A stretch of 64,000 nucleotides of DNA, taken from the NCBI GenBank assembly GCA_039636865.1, contig CP144172.1, forward strand, positions 1,426,001 through 1,490,000. Reading direction: 5' to 3'. Under the pieces are notes generated by a model. That model saw nothing but the letters and a program-made list of their open reading frames with translations, searched no databases and was not told where the DNA came from. This document shows, one piece after another, positions 39,571 through 47,956 of this stretch. The position numbers were made by a program, and so were the translations under genes. Source of the stretch: Dermatophilaceae bacterium Sec6.4. GTDB taxonomy: Bacteria; Actinomycetota; Actinomycetes; Actinomycetales; Dermatophilaceae. Each line of letters begins with the position of its first letter. Position 1 is the first letter of the stretch.

Positions 39571-39621
39571 GTGATGACCTTCCGGTTCGCAGCCACCGCT
39601 GCGACGACGATTACCGACTAG
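39571..39621 (+). CDS. Leader peptide of cimA (Thr/Ala-rich)
   Basis: GTG ATG start, then codons reading MMTFRFAATAATTITD and TAG. Five Thr, four Ala and one Ile (ATT, a rare codon here) in 16 residues. Thr- and Ile-rich leaders are the hallmark of attenuation in isoleucine-related operons, which suits citramalate synthase. The GTG is at the predicted transcription start, so the peptide would be translated from a leaderless RNA. A small stem (CCGAC 39614-39618 / GTCGG 39625-39629) and a terminator with a T6 tract follow. Which amino acid is sensed is uncertain. Confidence 0.5.
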   Translation: MMTFRFAATAATTITD

Positions 39622-39644
39622 CGCGTCGGACCACCCGGCGCGCG

Positions 39645-39671
39645 ACCTCCCGTTACCTCGGGAGGTTTTTT
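39645..39671 (+). terminator. cimA attenuator terminator
   Basis: ACCTCCCG (39645-39652) and CGGGAGGT (39659-39666) pair around TTACCT, followed by a T6 tract (39666-39671). It lies 85 bp before cimA and after the leader peptide, where it would stop transcription unless prevented. GCGCG (39621-39625) and CGCGC (39640-39644) could form a competing stem. Confidence 0.78.
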
Positions 39672-39755
39672 GCTCCCCGGGCATCACCCACGCACCGGAG
39701 GCGAGCGCCGGCCAGAGGTTTCACCGCACCTCGCCAGCACCCGGAAAGGCCCGCG

Positions 39756-41363
39756 ATGAGCGGTTTCGACCTGTACGACACCACCTTGCGTGACGGCGCA
39801 CAGCAGGAAGGTCTGCAGTTGTCCGTCGATGACAAGCTGTCGATCGCCCGGCTGCTGGACGAGCTCGGTGTCGGCTTCATCGAAGGTGGCTGGCCCGGTG
39901 CCAACCCCAAGGACACACTCTTCTTCGCGCGAGCCGTCACTGAACTATCGCTGCAGAATGCGCGCCTGGCGGCGTTCGGCAGCACCCGGCGAGCCGGTAT
40001 GAGCGTCGACGAGGATCCGCAGGTGGCCGCACTGCTCGCGGCCGGCACGCCGGTCGTAACCCTGGTCGGCAAATCGCACCCCCGCCACGTGACCGACGCG
40101 TTGCACACCACCCTCGAGGAAAATCTCGCGATGATCGCGGACACCGTCGGCTATCTCGTCTCGGCCGGCCGGGAGGTCTACCTGGATGCCGAACACTATT
40201 TCGACGGATTCGGTCACGACCACGGGTACCCGCTGGAGGTTGTACGGGTTGCGACTCAGGCCGGCGCAACGGCTGTCGCTCTGTGCGACACGAACGGCGG
40301 GATGCTGCCGCACGACGTCGAGACCATCGTTACTGAAACCATCCTGGCCACGGGGGCGCGGGTGGGCATCCACGCGCACAACGACAGCGGTTGTGCCATC
40401 GCCAACAGCATCGCTGCTGTCCGGGCCGGCGCGATGCATCTGCAGGGGACCGTCAACGGCTACGGCGAACGCACCGGCAACGCCGACCTGATCGCGGTGG
40501 TCACCAATCTGCAGCTCAAGCTCGGTATGCAACTGGTGACCGGTGACCAACTGGCCGGCGCCCATCACGTCAGCCATGCGGTCAGCGAGATCACCAACAT
40601 TGCGCCGTTCGAGCGGGCGCCGTATGTCGGATCGAGCGCCTTCGCGCACAAGGCCGGTCTGCACGCCAGCGCGCTGCGGGTGGATCCCGACCTCTACCAG
40701 CACATCGACCCGGCGCTCGTGGGCAATCGGATGCGCACCCTGGTCTCGGACATGGCAGGGCGCGCGAGCATCGAGTTGAAGGGCCGCGAGCTCGGGATCG
40801 ACCTCGCGGGTCATCCGGAACTGCTGACCAGGGTGCTGAACCGGGTGAAAGAACTGGAATGCGCGGGGTGGAGCTTCGAGGCCGCCGATGCGTCGTTCGC
40901 GCTGCTGTTGCACGAAGCGCTGCACGGTTCGCCCGCGTCATTGTTCGAAGTGCAGAGCTGGCGGGTGGTGACCGCCGGCGAACCTGATCGCGGGGCACTC
41001 TGCGAGGCCGACGTCGTGCTGCAACTCGCAGGCGGCAGCGCGAGCGCGAAGGGGGCGGGCAACGGCCCGATCAACGCCCTCGACCACGCGCTGAGGGGGG
41101 CGCTGATGCCGACTTTCCAGCAGTTGAAGACGTTCGAACTGATCGATTTCAGGGTGCGCATGCTGGACAGCCAGCAGGGCACGGATGCCACGGCCCGCGT
41201 GATGATCGACACCACGGACGGCGAGCGCACCTGGACCACGGTCGGGGTCGCGCCGAACCTGGTGCACGCCAGTTGGTTGGCACTGGTCGACTCCTTCACC
41301 TTCGGCTTGCTGTATCCGGACACAACCACCGCCTCGATGTCCTATCCTGCCAAAGCGATGTGA
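39756..41363 (+). CDS. cimA: Citramalate synthase
   Basis: 535 residues. DRE-TIM metallolyase: LYDTTLRDGAQQEG, FIEGGWPGANPKD, HAHNDSGCAIANSIAAV (metal-binding His pair), GTVNGYGERTGNADL and AHKAGLHASAL. The C-terminal LeuA-type allosteric domain (about 400-525) is present. The signature FEGGWPGANPKD and overall length match CimA, which condenses acetyl-CoA with pyruvate to start the threonine-independent route to isoleucine. Alpha-isopropylmalate synthase is less likely from these motifs. Preceded by leader peptide and attenuator. Confidence 0.9.
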   Translation: MSGFDLYDTTLRDGAQQEGLQLSVDDKLSIARLLDELGVGFIEGGWPGANPKDTLFFARAVTELSLQNARLAAFGSTRRAGMSVDEDPQVAALLAAGTPVVTLVGKSHPRHVTDALHTTLEENLAMIADTVGYLVSAGREVYLDAEHYFDGFGHDHGYPLEVVRVATQAGATAVALCDTNGGMLPHDVETIVTETILATGARVGIHAHNDSGCAIANSIAAVRAGAMHLQGTVNGYGERTGNADLIAVVTNLQLKLGMQLVTGDQLAGAHHVSHAVSEITNIAPFERAPYVGSSAFAHKAGLHASALRVDPDLYQHIDPALVGNRMRTLVSDMAGRASIELKGRELGIDLAGHPELLTRVLNRVKELECAGWSFEAADASFALLLHEALHGSPASLFEVQSWRVVTAGEPDRGALCEADVVLQLAGGSASAKGAGNGPINALDHALRGALMPTFQQLKTFELIDFRVRMLDSQQGTDATARVMIDTTDGERTWTTVGVAPNLVHASWLALVDSFTFGLLYPDTTTASMSYPAKAM

Positions 41364-41380
41364 CCCACGTCGCATCGCTT
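41353..41380 (+). terminator. Hairpin overlapping the cimA stop
   Basis: AAGCGATG (41353-41360) pairs with CATCGCTT (41373-41380). The pyrimidine tract after it is short. Probably ends the cimA transcript. Confidence 0.5.
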
Positions 41381-41397
41381 CTGCAAGGAGACTCCCC

Positions 41398-42303
41398 GTG
41401 CGCTTTTCCTCCCGTTCTGCCGTTGTGGCGACCATTGCACTGACAGCCACTGCCGTTGTCCCGATCGCGTCCGCGTCGTCGCGGCACAACACGTCGACGC
41501 CTGTCGCGCCACACGGGGTCTCCAATTCCCGCGGCGCGTGGTCCCCGTCGTACTACGTGGCGCTCGGAGATTCACTGGCAGCCGGTTATCAGCCCGGCAA
41601 GGGTGACAACAAGACCGGCGGGTACGTCGGTGGTGTCTACAACACCTTGAAGAGGACCACTCCCGGTCTGCGGCTCGCGAACCTGGGGTGCAGCGGGGAG
41701 ACCAGCGCGACCTTCATCAACGGCAGCCGGTGCTCCTACGGCGCCGACGGTCGCAGCCAGCTCAAGTCGGCGCTGTCCACGCTGAGCAAGATCAAGGGTC
41801 ACGTGAAGCTGGTGACCCTCGACATCGGCGCGAACGACGTCCAGACGTGTGTCTCCAAGACCGGTGACATCGACTACACCTGCATCGCCAACGGGCTGGC
41901 GGCGGTGGCCGCGAATCTGCCGAACATCACCAAGCAGCTGCGTACCGCGGTCGGTCCGAACACCAGGATCGTGCTGCTCAACTACTACAACCCGTTCCTG
42001 GTCACCTACCTGCAGGGCGGCGACAAGAAGCAGGTCGCGCAACTGTCCAGCGGGCTGCAGGGTGTCCTGAACGCCGCTATCGGCTACGGCGCCGCCACGG
42101 GCGATGGCCAGGTTGCCGACGTCGCCGGTGCGTTCGACAGCCTGAACTGGTTCACCATGGTCAAGACGTCCTACGGCATCCTGCCGCAGAATGTCGCGAA
42201 CATCTGCAACCTCACCTACATGTGCGCGAAGGGCGACATCCACGCCAATGACACCGGCTACGCGGTGTTGACCAAGACCGTCCTGGCGGAGTTGCAGAAG
42301 TAA
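41398..42303 (+). CDS. Secreted SGNH/GDSL hydrolase
   Basis: 301 residues from GTG 41398 (AAGGAG at 41385-41390). A signal peptide with a hydrophobic core and a probable AxA cleavage near residue 27 (PIASASS). GDSL block I YVALGDSLAAGYQPG with nucleophile Ser, block II Gly in NLGCSGET, block III Asn in DIGANDV, and block V DIHANDTGY with Asp and His. Cysteines in pairs suggest disulfides. It is an extracellular esterase or lipase; the substrate is unknown. It stands alone between cimA and the FAH gene. Confidence 0.86.
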   Translation: MRFSSRSAVVATIALTATAVVPIASASSRHNTSTPVAPHGVSNSRGAWSPSYYVALGDSLAAGYQPGKGDNKTGGYVGGVYNTLKRTTPGLRLANLGCSGETSATFINGSRCSYGADGRSQLKSALSTLSKIKGHVKLVTLDIGANDVQTCVSKTGDIDYTCIANGLAAVAANLPNITKQLRTAVGPNTRIVLLNYYNPFLVTYLQGGDKKQVAQLSSGLQGVLNAAIGYGAATGDGQVADVAGAFDSLNWFTMVKTSYGILPQNVANICNLTYMCAKGDIHANDTGYAVLTKTVLAELQK

Positions 42304-42372
42304 CCGTCCCGGCGGCATGACCGACATGTGGGCTGGCCCGGGATCCAACGGGCGAGGTGCACCTGCATCGCC

Positions 42373-42378
42373 TATCGT
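42373..42378 (+). promoter_or_regulatory. -10 box for leaderless FAH-family gene
   Basis: TATCGT lies 6 nt before GTG 42385; no ribosome-binding site. Confidence 0.5.
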
Positions 42379-42384
42379 GCGAAC

Positions 42385-43167
42385 GTGCGCATTGCGAGAT
42401 ACACCACAGGCGAAGATCCGACGTACGGGCTGGTAGACGGTGCGGGGGAGAAGATTGCCCAGATCTCCGGCGACCCGCTCTATTCCAAGATCGAGTTGAC
42501 CGGAGTCACCACGACCGTCGAGCAGGTGCGATTGCTCGCGCCGGTCATCCCGCGTTCGAAGGTCATCGGGATTGGTAAGAACTACGCAGCACACGCGCGT
42601 GAGATGGGCGGGGAGCCCCCGACCGAGCCGTTGATGTTCCTGATCCCCAATACCGCCGTCATCGGCCCGGATGACCCGGTGGTGATGCCCCCGCAGAGCG
42701 ACCAGATCGCGTACGAGGGAGAGCTCGCGGTCGTCATCGGCTCGATGTGTCGCAATGTCAGCGTGCAGGACGCGTTGTCGGTGGTCTTCGGCTACACCTG
42801 TGCCAACGATGTGACCGCTCGGGACCTGCAGACCACGGACGGCCAGTGGGCCCGAGCCAAGGGCTTCGACACCTTCTGCCCACTCGGTCCGTGGATCGAG
42901 ACCGACCTGGACACCTCCGACCTGCGGATCCGCACGCATCTGGCCGGTGAGCTGGTGCAGGACGGCACCACCGCAGACATGATCCATGATGTGCCCTCGC
43001 TCATCTCCTATGTCTCGCAGGCTTTTACGTTGCTACCCGGTGACGTGATCCTTACCGGCACGCCCGCAGGGGTCGGGCTGGTCGAGCCCGGTCAGCGGGT
43101 GCAGGTCGAGGTTCAACACATCGGGACCCTCAGCAATCCGTTCGTGCGCCACGACGACGGGGAGTGA
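42385..43167 (+). CDS. Fumarylacetoacetate hydrolase family protein
   Basis: 260 residues from GTG 42385. Catalytic FAH domain (about 60-255) with GIGKNYAAHAREMGGE, metal-binding Glu residues in YEGELAVVIG, NDVTARDLQ, RAKGFDTFCPLGPW and LTGTPAGVGLVEPGQ. Members hydrolyse or decarboxylate aromatic-degradation intermediates or oxaloacetate; actinobacterial copies in this position are often annotated without a defined substrate. The 5' arrangement suggests a leaderless mRNA. Confidence 0.88.
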   Translation: MRIARYTTGEDPTYGLVDGAGEKIAQISGDPLYSKIELTGVTTTVEQVRLLAPVIPRSKVIGIGKNYAAHAREMGGEPPTEPLMFLIPNTAVIGPDDPVVMPPQSDQIAYEGELAVVIGSMCRNVSVQDALSVVFGYTCANDVTARDLQTTDGQWARAKGFDTFCPLGPWIETDLDTSDLRIRTHLAGELVQDGTTADMIHDVPSLISYVSQAFTLLPGDVILTGTPAGVGLVEPGQRVQVEVQHIGTLSNPFVRHDDGE

Positions 43168-43223
43168 CGAAGGTCTCCGGTTACCCGCCGGTAGAGGCGC
43201 GTTTGTGAAAGTAAAGTGGGGTG

Positions 43224-44075
43224 GTGTCTGATGCGCCGATCGGGATCTTCGACAGCGGGTACGGCGGTCTGACCGTTGCGCGTGCTGTCCTGGACCAGTT
43301 GCCGCATGAATCGGTTGCCTACCTGGGTGACACCGGCCGCGCTCCGTACGGGCCGAGGCCGATCGCCCAGACCCGCGAGTTCGCGCTGCAGTGTCTGGAT
43401 CGTCTCGCCGACCACGGCGTCAAGATGTTGGTCATCGCGTGCAACACCGCCAGTGCAGCCGTCCTGCACGATGCCCGCGAGCGCTACGACGTGCCGGTCG
43501 TCGAAGTCATCCGACCTGCCGTCCGCCGTGCTGTGCGGGCGACCCGCAACGGCCGGGTCGGCATCATCTCCACACAGGGCACCCATCAGTCCGGTGCCTA
43601 CCTCGACGCGTTTGCGGCAGCCCCCGAGCTGGCGGTGACCAGCGAGCCGTGTCCTCGTTTCGTGGACCTGGTGGAGTCCGGTGTCACCGGCGGCGCGCAG
43701 ATGTTGTCTCTGGCGCGGGAGTATCTGCAGCCGCTGCGCGAACGCGATATCGACACCCTGGTCCTGGGTTGTACGCATTACCCGCTGCTGACTGCGGTCA
43801 TCTCCTATGTGATGGGCGACGGGGTCACGCTGGTGTCCTCGGCCGAAGAAACCGCGAAAGACGTCTACCGGGTGCTGGCTGACCTGCAGGATCTACGACC
43901 CGATGACCTGGCCCCTCCCGGACATTCGTTCACCACCACCGGTGATCCCGAGCAGTTCAAGGCACTCTCGAAACGATTCCTCGGGATGGGTCCGGAGTTC
44001 GATCACGTCTTTGTCAACAATTTCGGTCAGCAGCCTGTCGTGGTCACTGCAGAGACGGCAGGGGCACGCCGATGA
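43224..44075 (+). CDS. murI: Glutamate racemase
   Basis: Two GTG codons (43221 and 43224) are possible; the second is 6 nt after TAAAGT (43212-43217) and is preferred, giving 283 residues. [13 protein letters not shown], Cys73 in [10 protein letters not shown] and Cys183 in LGCTHYPLL are the two acid/base thiols. It supplies D-glutamate for peptidoglycan. The MBL hydrolase gene overlaps its stop (ATGA). The cluster murI-MBL-rph-rdgB is conserved in actinobacteria. Confidence 0.94.
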   Translation: MSDAPIGIFDSGYGGLTVARAVLDQLPHESVAYLGDTGRAPYGPRPIAQTREFALQCLDRLADHGVKMLVIACNTASAAVLHDARERYDVPVVEVIRPAVRRAVRATRNGRVGIISTQGTHQSGAYLDAFAAAPELAVTSEPCPRFVDLVESGVTGGAQMLSLAREYLQPLRERDIDTLVLGCTHYPLLTAVISYVMGDGVTLVSSAEETAKDVYRVLADLQDLRPDDLAPPGHSFTTTGDPEQFKALSKRFLGMGPEFDHVFVNNFGQQPVVVTAETAGARR

Positions 44076-44860
44076 AACTCACCGTCGTGGGATGTTCCGG
44101 ATCCTTCCCGGGCCCGGATTCGCCGGCCTCCTGCTATTTGCTCCAGGAGCAGCACAACGGGCGGGTGTGGAATCTGTTGCTCGATCTCGGCAACGGCGCA
44201 CTCGGTCCGCTGCAGCGGCACATCGGGCTGCACCAGATCGATGCGATCGTGATCAGTCATCTGCATCCTGACCACTGCATGGACCTGTGCGGGCTTTTCG
44301 TGGTGCAGAAGTACGACCCGATCGCGTTGGGTGAGCAGCGCCCTCCGATCCCGGTCTTCGGTCCGCAGGACACCGGTGCGCGGATCTCCCGGGCGAACGG
44401 AGTGACGGTCGCCGAGACGCGGGATGTGCACGGGCTGGATCCGCAGTTCGATTTCAAGACGTTGCGCTCGGGGATCACCTTCCGGGTAGGTCCGTTCACG
44501 ATCACCCCGACGAGAGTGAACCACCCCGTCGAGGCCTACGGCGTGCGGGTCGAGGCGGGCGGTCGTTCGCTGGCCTATACAGGTGACACCGACGCGTGCC
44601 CGGCGCTCGCGGGCCTGCTGGGCGGCGCCGATCTCGCATTGGCCGACGCCGCGTTCGTCGAGGGCCGCGACACCATCGAGGGAATCCATTTGTCCGGTGC
44701 CCGGGCGGCGCAGGCGGCACTGGACGCCGGCGGAGTCGCTCGGCTGATGTTGACGCACATACCGCCGTGGAACGACCCCGAGGTGTGCCTCAAGGAAGCC
44801 TCGGGTATCTGGCTCGGCGAGGTCGAGTTGGCGCGCGCCGGAGCCACCTACGACGTCTGA
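44072..44860 (+). CDS. MBL-fold metallo-hydrolase
   Basis: 262 residues, start overlapping murI. Metal motif HLHPDH at residues 63-68 and further ligands in [16 protein letters not shown] and THIPPW. The domain resembles RNase Z-type and cyclic-phosphodiesterase-like MBL proteins. No tRNA-binding arm is seen. Its setting between murI and rph is widely conserved, but substrate and role are not established. Confidence 0.85.
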   Translation: MKLTVVGCSGSFPGPDSPASCYLLQEQHNGRVWNLLLDLGNGALGPLQRHIGLHQIDAIVISHLHPDHCMDLCGLFVVQKYDPIALGEQRPPIPVFGPQDTGARISRANGVTVAETRDVHGLDPQFDFKTLRSGITFRVGPFTITPTRVNHPVEAYGVRVEAGGRSLAYTGDTDACPALAGLLGGADLALADAAFVEGRDTIEGIHLSGARAAQAALDAGGVARLMLTHIPPWNDPEVCLKEASGIWLGEVELARAGATYDV

Positions 44861-44982
44861 CCGCACGCCTGCTTCCGTCCAGCGGCGGTGTCCGGCGCCC
44901 GGCGGCGGGGAAATTCGTACGCCGCTCGCCTACGGTGGCCGCCGCTCGACGGCCGGGATGTGGCGGTGTCAGGTGCGGCTTC

Positions 44983-44988
44983 TATCGT
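44983..44988 (+). promoter_or_regulatory. -10 box for leaderless rph
   Basis: TATCGT lies 6 nt before ATG 44995. Confidence 0.5.
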
Positions 44989-44994
44989 TGGGGT

Positions 44995-45771
44995 ATGACG
45001 GAATCCCACTTCGGCACGACGACGGTCCCACTTCGCCACGACGGGCGCGCACCCGATGAACTACGCGACGTCCGGTTCACCCGCGGCTGGTTGGACCACG
45101 CCGAGGGCAGCGTGCTGGTGGAGTTCGGCAAGACCCGCGTGCTGGTTGCCGCATCCTTCACGCAGGGCGTGCCGCGCTGGATGAAGGGTCGCGGCACCGG
45201 GTGGATCACCGCCGAGTACGAAATGCTGCCGCGCGCGACCAACACCCGCTCGGACCGGGAATCGCGCAAGGGCAAGGTCGGCGGGCGTACCCATGAGATC
45301 TCGAGGCTGATCGGCCGTAGTCTGCGGGCCATCATCGACATGGAGGCGCTCGGCGAGAACACCATCGTGCTCGACTGCGACGTCCTGCAGGCCGATGGCG
45401 GCACCCGTACCGCTTCTATCACCGGGGCCTACGTCGCGCTCGTCGACGCGATCGAGCATGCCCGCAGCAAGGGCCTGATCGCGAAGGACGCCCAACCACT
45501 CACGGGCACCATCGCCGCGATCAGCGTCGGCATCGTGCAGGGCAGCCCGGTGCTGGACCTGGACTACCCGGAGGACTCGACCGCTCAGACCGACATGAAC
45601 GTCGTGATGACGGGAGCCGGTGGGTTTGTGGAGGTGCAGGGGACGGCCGAGGGCGCGCCGTTCAACCGTTCCGAGCTGGACAGCCTGCTGGGGCTGGCAG
45701 CTGGGGGCATTGCGGATCTCACGCGTATGCAGCGGGGCGCGCTGTCAGCGCCGCTACCGGATCGCTCTTGA
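44995..45771 (+). CDS. rph: Ribonuclease PH
   Basis: 258 residues from ATG 44995. RNase PH core: [53 protein letters not shown] (RNA-binding Arg residues) and [19 protein letters not shown]. It trims tRNA 3' ends phosphorolytically. rdgB begins at an ATG overlapping the stop (TGATG). Confidence 0.95.
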   Translation: MTESHFGTTTVPLRHDGRAPDELRDVRFTRGWLDHAEGSVLVEFGKTRVLVAASFTQGVPRWMKGRGTGWITAEYEMLPRATNTRSDRESRKGKVGGRTHEISRLIGRSLRAIIDMEALGENTIVLDCDVLQADGGTRTASITGAYVALVDAIEHARSKGLIAKDAQPLTGTIAAISVGIVQGSPVLDLDYPEDSTAQTDMNVVMTGAGGFVEVQGTAEGAPFNRSELDSLLGLAAGGIADLTRMQRGALSAPLPDRS

Positions 45772-46373
45772 TGACGACGGTCGTCCTTGCCACACGCAAC
45801 GCAGGCAAACTGCGAGAGTTCCAGGCACTGATCGCCGACGATGATGCCCTGGCAGCAATCCAGGTGGTCAATGTCTCCGAATTCACTGGTGTGCAGGACG
45901 TGATCGAGTCCGGGGTGACGTTCGAGCAGAACGCCGCCCTGAAGGCATGCGCTGTGTGCGAGGCGACTGGCCTGCCCGCCATCGCTGACGATTCGGGCCT
46001 GTGCGTGGACGTACTCGGTGGTTCTCCCGGTGTGTTCAGCGCCCGATGGGCCGGTGTGCATGGCGCAGACCAGGACAATATCGATCTGCTGCTGGCCCAG
46101 ACCGGCGACGTCGATATCCCGATGGCCGCCCAGTTCGTCTGCTGCGTGGTGCTGGCCCTGCCCGGCGGCGAGGTACACACCCGGCGCGGGGAACTGCACG
46201 GCACCATCACGCGAGAACAACGCGGCGCCGACGGTTTCGGGTACGACCCGATCTTCGAACTGCCCGACGGACGCACGCTTGCTGAGCTCCCGGCCGCCGA
46301 AAAGAATCAGATCTCTCATCGAGCGATCGCAATGCGTGCCATGCGCGTGGAAATGACAGATGTGCTGACATGA
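45771..46373 (+). CDS. rdgB: Non-canonical purine NTP pyrophosphatase (RdgB/HAM1)
   Basis: 200 residues. LATRNAGKLREFQAL at the N-terminus, FEQNAALKA, DDSGLCVDVLGGSPGVFSARW, FGYDPIFELPDGRTLAEL and SHRAIAM. It hydrolyses dITP and XTP to keep them out of DNA and RNA. Overlaps rph by one base and the next gene by 4 nt; part of murI-MBL-rph-rdgB. Confidence 0.94.
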   Translation: MTTVVLATRNAGKLREFQALIADDDALAAIQVVNVSEFTGVQDVIESGVTFEQNAALKACAVCEATGLPAIADDSGLCVDVLGGSPGVFSARWAGVHGADQDNIDLLLAQTGDVDIPMAAQFVCCVVLALPGGEVHTRRGELHGTITREQRGADGFGYDPIFELPDGRTLAELPAAEKNQISHRAIAMRAMRVEMTDVLT

Positions 46374-47956
46374 GCGCCGACACCGACATCGAGCACGTCA
46401 CCGCGGCCCCGGCGGCATCTCGCAGTTGGTTGGCGGTCCTCGGGGGAGTTGCCGCTGGCGCCGTCACCATTGGCGTGGCTGAATTTCTGGCGGGGGTCAC
46501 CGAGCGCTTCGGCTGGAGTGGTGGCACACCGTCGCCGGTCATCGCCGTCGGGGAAGCGTTCATCGATCGCACTCCGCCGTGGTTGAAAGATTTCGCGGTC
46601 AGCAACTTCGGTACCAACGACAAAACGGTGCTGCTCGTCGGGATCGCGGTGGTGCTGCTGCTCCTCTCATGCGGTATCGGCTACCTGCTGAGGCGCTCAC
46701 CGGTCGGGGCACTGGTCGGGTTCGTCGTGTTGATCGCAATCGCGATGGCCGCCGTGCTGACCCGGGCAGGCGCCCGACCGGCGGATCTGGTGCCGACAGT
46801 GATCGGTGGTCTCGCGGGCCTGTTCATGCTCCACCGGTGGCGTGGCCTACTCGACATCGATACCGGGCGTCATGACATCGGGGTGGCCGATCGTCGGCAG
46901 GTGTTGACCTGGACGGCGCTGAGTGTGGTCGGCGGGGCACTGGCGCTGGCTGCCGGTCGCGCCATCAGCGGCAGTGCGCGGGCTGTGCAGGCCGCGCGCG
47001 CGACGTTTGTCGCACCGTCGGTCGCCAAGCCGGTGACGGTGCCCGCGGGAGCCTCGGTCGGGGTGCCGGGAGTGACGCCGTTCATCGTCCCGAACGACCA
47101 GTTCTACCGCATCGACACTGCCCTGCAGGTGCCGCAGGTGGAGGCGGCCAGCTGGAAGCTGAAGGTCACCGGGATGGTCGACCGGGAGATCGAGATCGAC
47201 TGGGAGACACTGCTCTCCAAGCCGATGCAGCAGGCGATGGTGACATTGATGTGCGTCTCGAACGAGGTCGGCGGCAGCCTCAACGGCAACGCGATCTGGA
47301 CCGGATGGCCGATCCGGGAGCTGTTGAAGGAAGCCGGCGTCAAGCCGGGTGCGGACATGGTCCTGTCCACCAGCGTCGACGGGTTCACGGCCGGTTCGCC
47401 CATCGAGGCGCTGACCGATGACCGCAATGCGCTGCTGGTCGTGGCGATGAACGGTAAGGCGCTGCCGGTCGAGCATGGTTACCCGGTCCGACTGGTGGTG
47501 CCAGGTCTCTACGGATATGTCAGCGCCACCAAGTGGGTCAGCCAACTGGAGGTGACCACCTTTGCGGCGAGCCAGGGCTACTGGACCCCGCGCGGCTGGT
47601 CGGCACTGGGCCCGGTGAAGACCTCATCGCGTATCGACGTGCCGGTCAGCGGGCGGTCCGTGTCAGCCAGCAACGGCAAAGTGGCGATAGCGGGAGTGGC
47701 CTGGGACCAGCACACCGGCATCAAGGCCGTGCAGGTCCGTATCGATGACGGTCCGTGGCAGGCAGCTCGGCTCGGCACCGACGCCACACCGGACGCATGG
47801 CGGCAATGGGTGCTGGCATGGGAGGCGACCAAGGGCCGTCATACGGCCACCGTGCGCGCAGTGAACGCCGAGGGGAAGATCCAACTCGCTGCGGAGGCCC
47901 AGCCGGCGCCGAACGGTTCGTCCGGTCTGCACTCGGTCACCTTCACCGTCACCTGA
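46370..47956 (+). CDS. Membrane-anchored molybdopterin-dependent oxidoreductase (sulfite-oxidase family)
   Basis: 528 residues. About five membrane helices in residues 15-195, then an extracytoplasmic sulfite-oxidase-type Mo domain (about 215-420) with the Mo-ligating Cys295 in VTLMCVSNEVGGSLNGNAIWTGWPIRELL. The C-terminal dimerisation domain (about 430-528) contains IAGVAWDQHTGIKAVQVRIDDGPWQ. Heme domain absent, so electrons leave by another carrier. The start overlaps rdgB. Sulfite, or another sulfoxide- or oxyanion-type substrate, is possible. The minus-strand neighbour's frame overlaps the last 294 bp. Confidence 0.87.
   Translation: MSADTDIEHVTAAPAASRSWLAVLGGVAAGAVTIGVAEFLAGVTERFGWSGGTPSPVIAVGEAFIDRTPPWLKDFAVSNFGTNDKTVLLVGIAVVLLLLSCGIGYLLRRSPVGALVGFVVLIAIAMAAVLTRAGARPADLVPTVIGGLAGLFMLHRWRGLLDIDTGRHDIGVADRRQVLTWTALSVVGGALALAAGRAISGSARAVQAARATFVAPSVAKPVTVPAGASVGVPGVTPFIVPNDQFYRIDTALQVPQVEAASWKLKVTGMVDREIEIDWETLLSKPMQQAMVTLMCVSNEVGGSLNGNAIWTGWPIRELLKEAGVKPGADMVLSTSVDGFTAGSPIEALTDDRNALLVVAMNGKALPVEHGYPVRLVVPGLYGYVSATKWVSQLEVTTFAASQGYWTPRGWSALGPVKTSSRIDVPVSGRSVSASNGKVAIAGVAWDQHTGIKAVQVRIDDGPWQAARLGTDATPDAWRQWVLAWEATKGRHTATVRAVNAEGKIQLAAEAQPAPNGSSGLHSVTFTVT

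Noticed and set aside
41572-42987. A 471-codon minus-strand frame across the SGNH and FAH genes
   Set aside because: It spans two clearly real genes on the opposite strand and has no recognisable domain.
43194-43217. Operator upstream of murI resembling the etfBA inverted repeat
   Set aside because: The sequence near 43177-43192 has only a partial TACC/GGTA match and different core bases.
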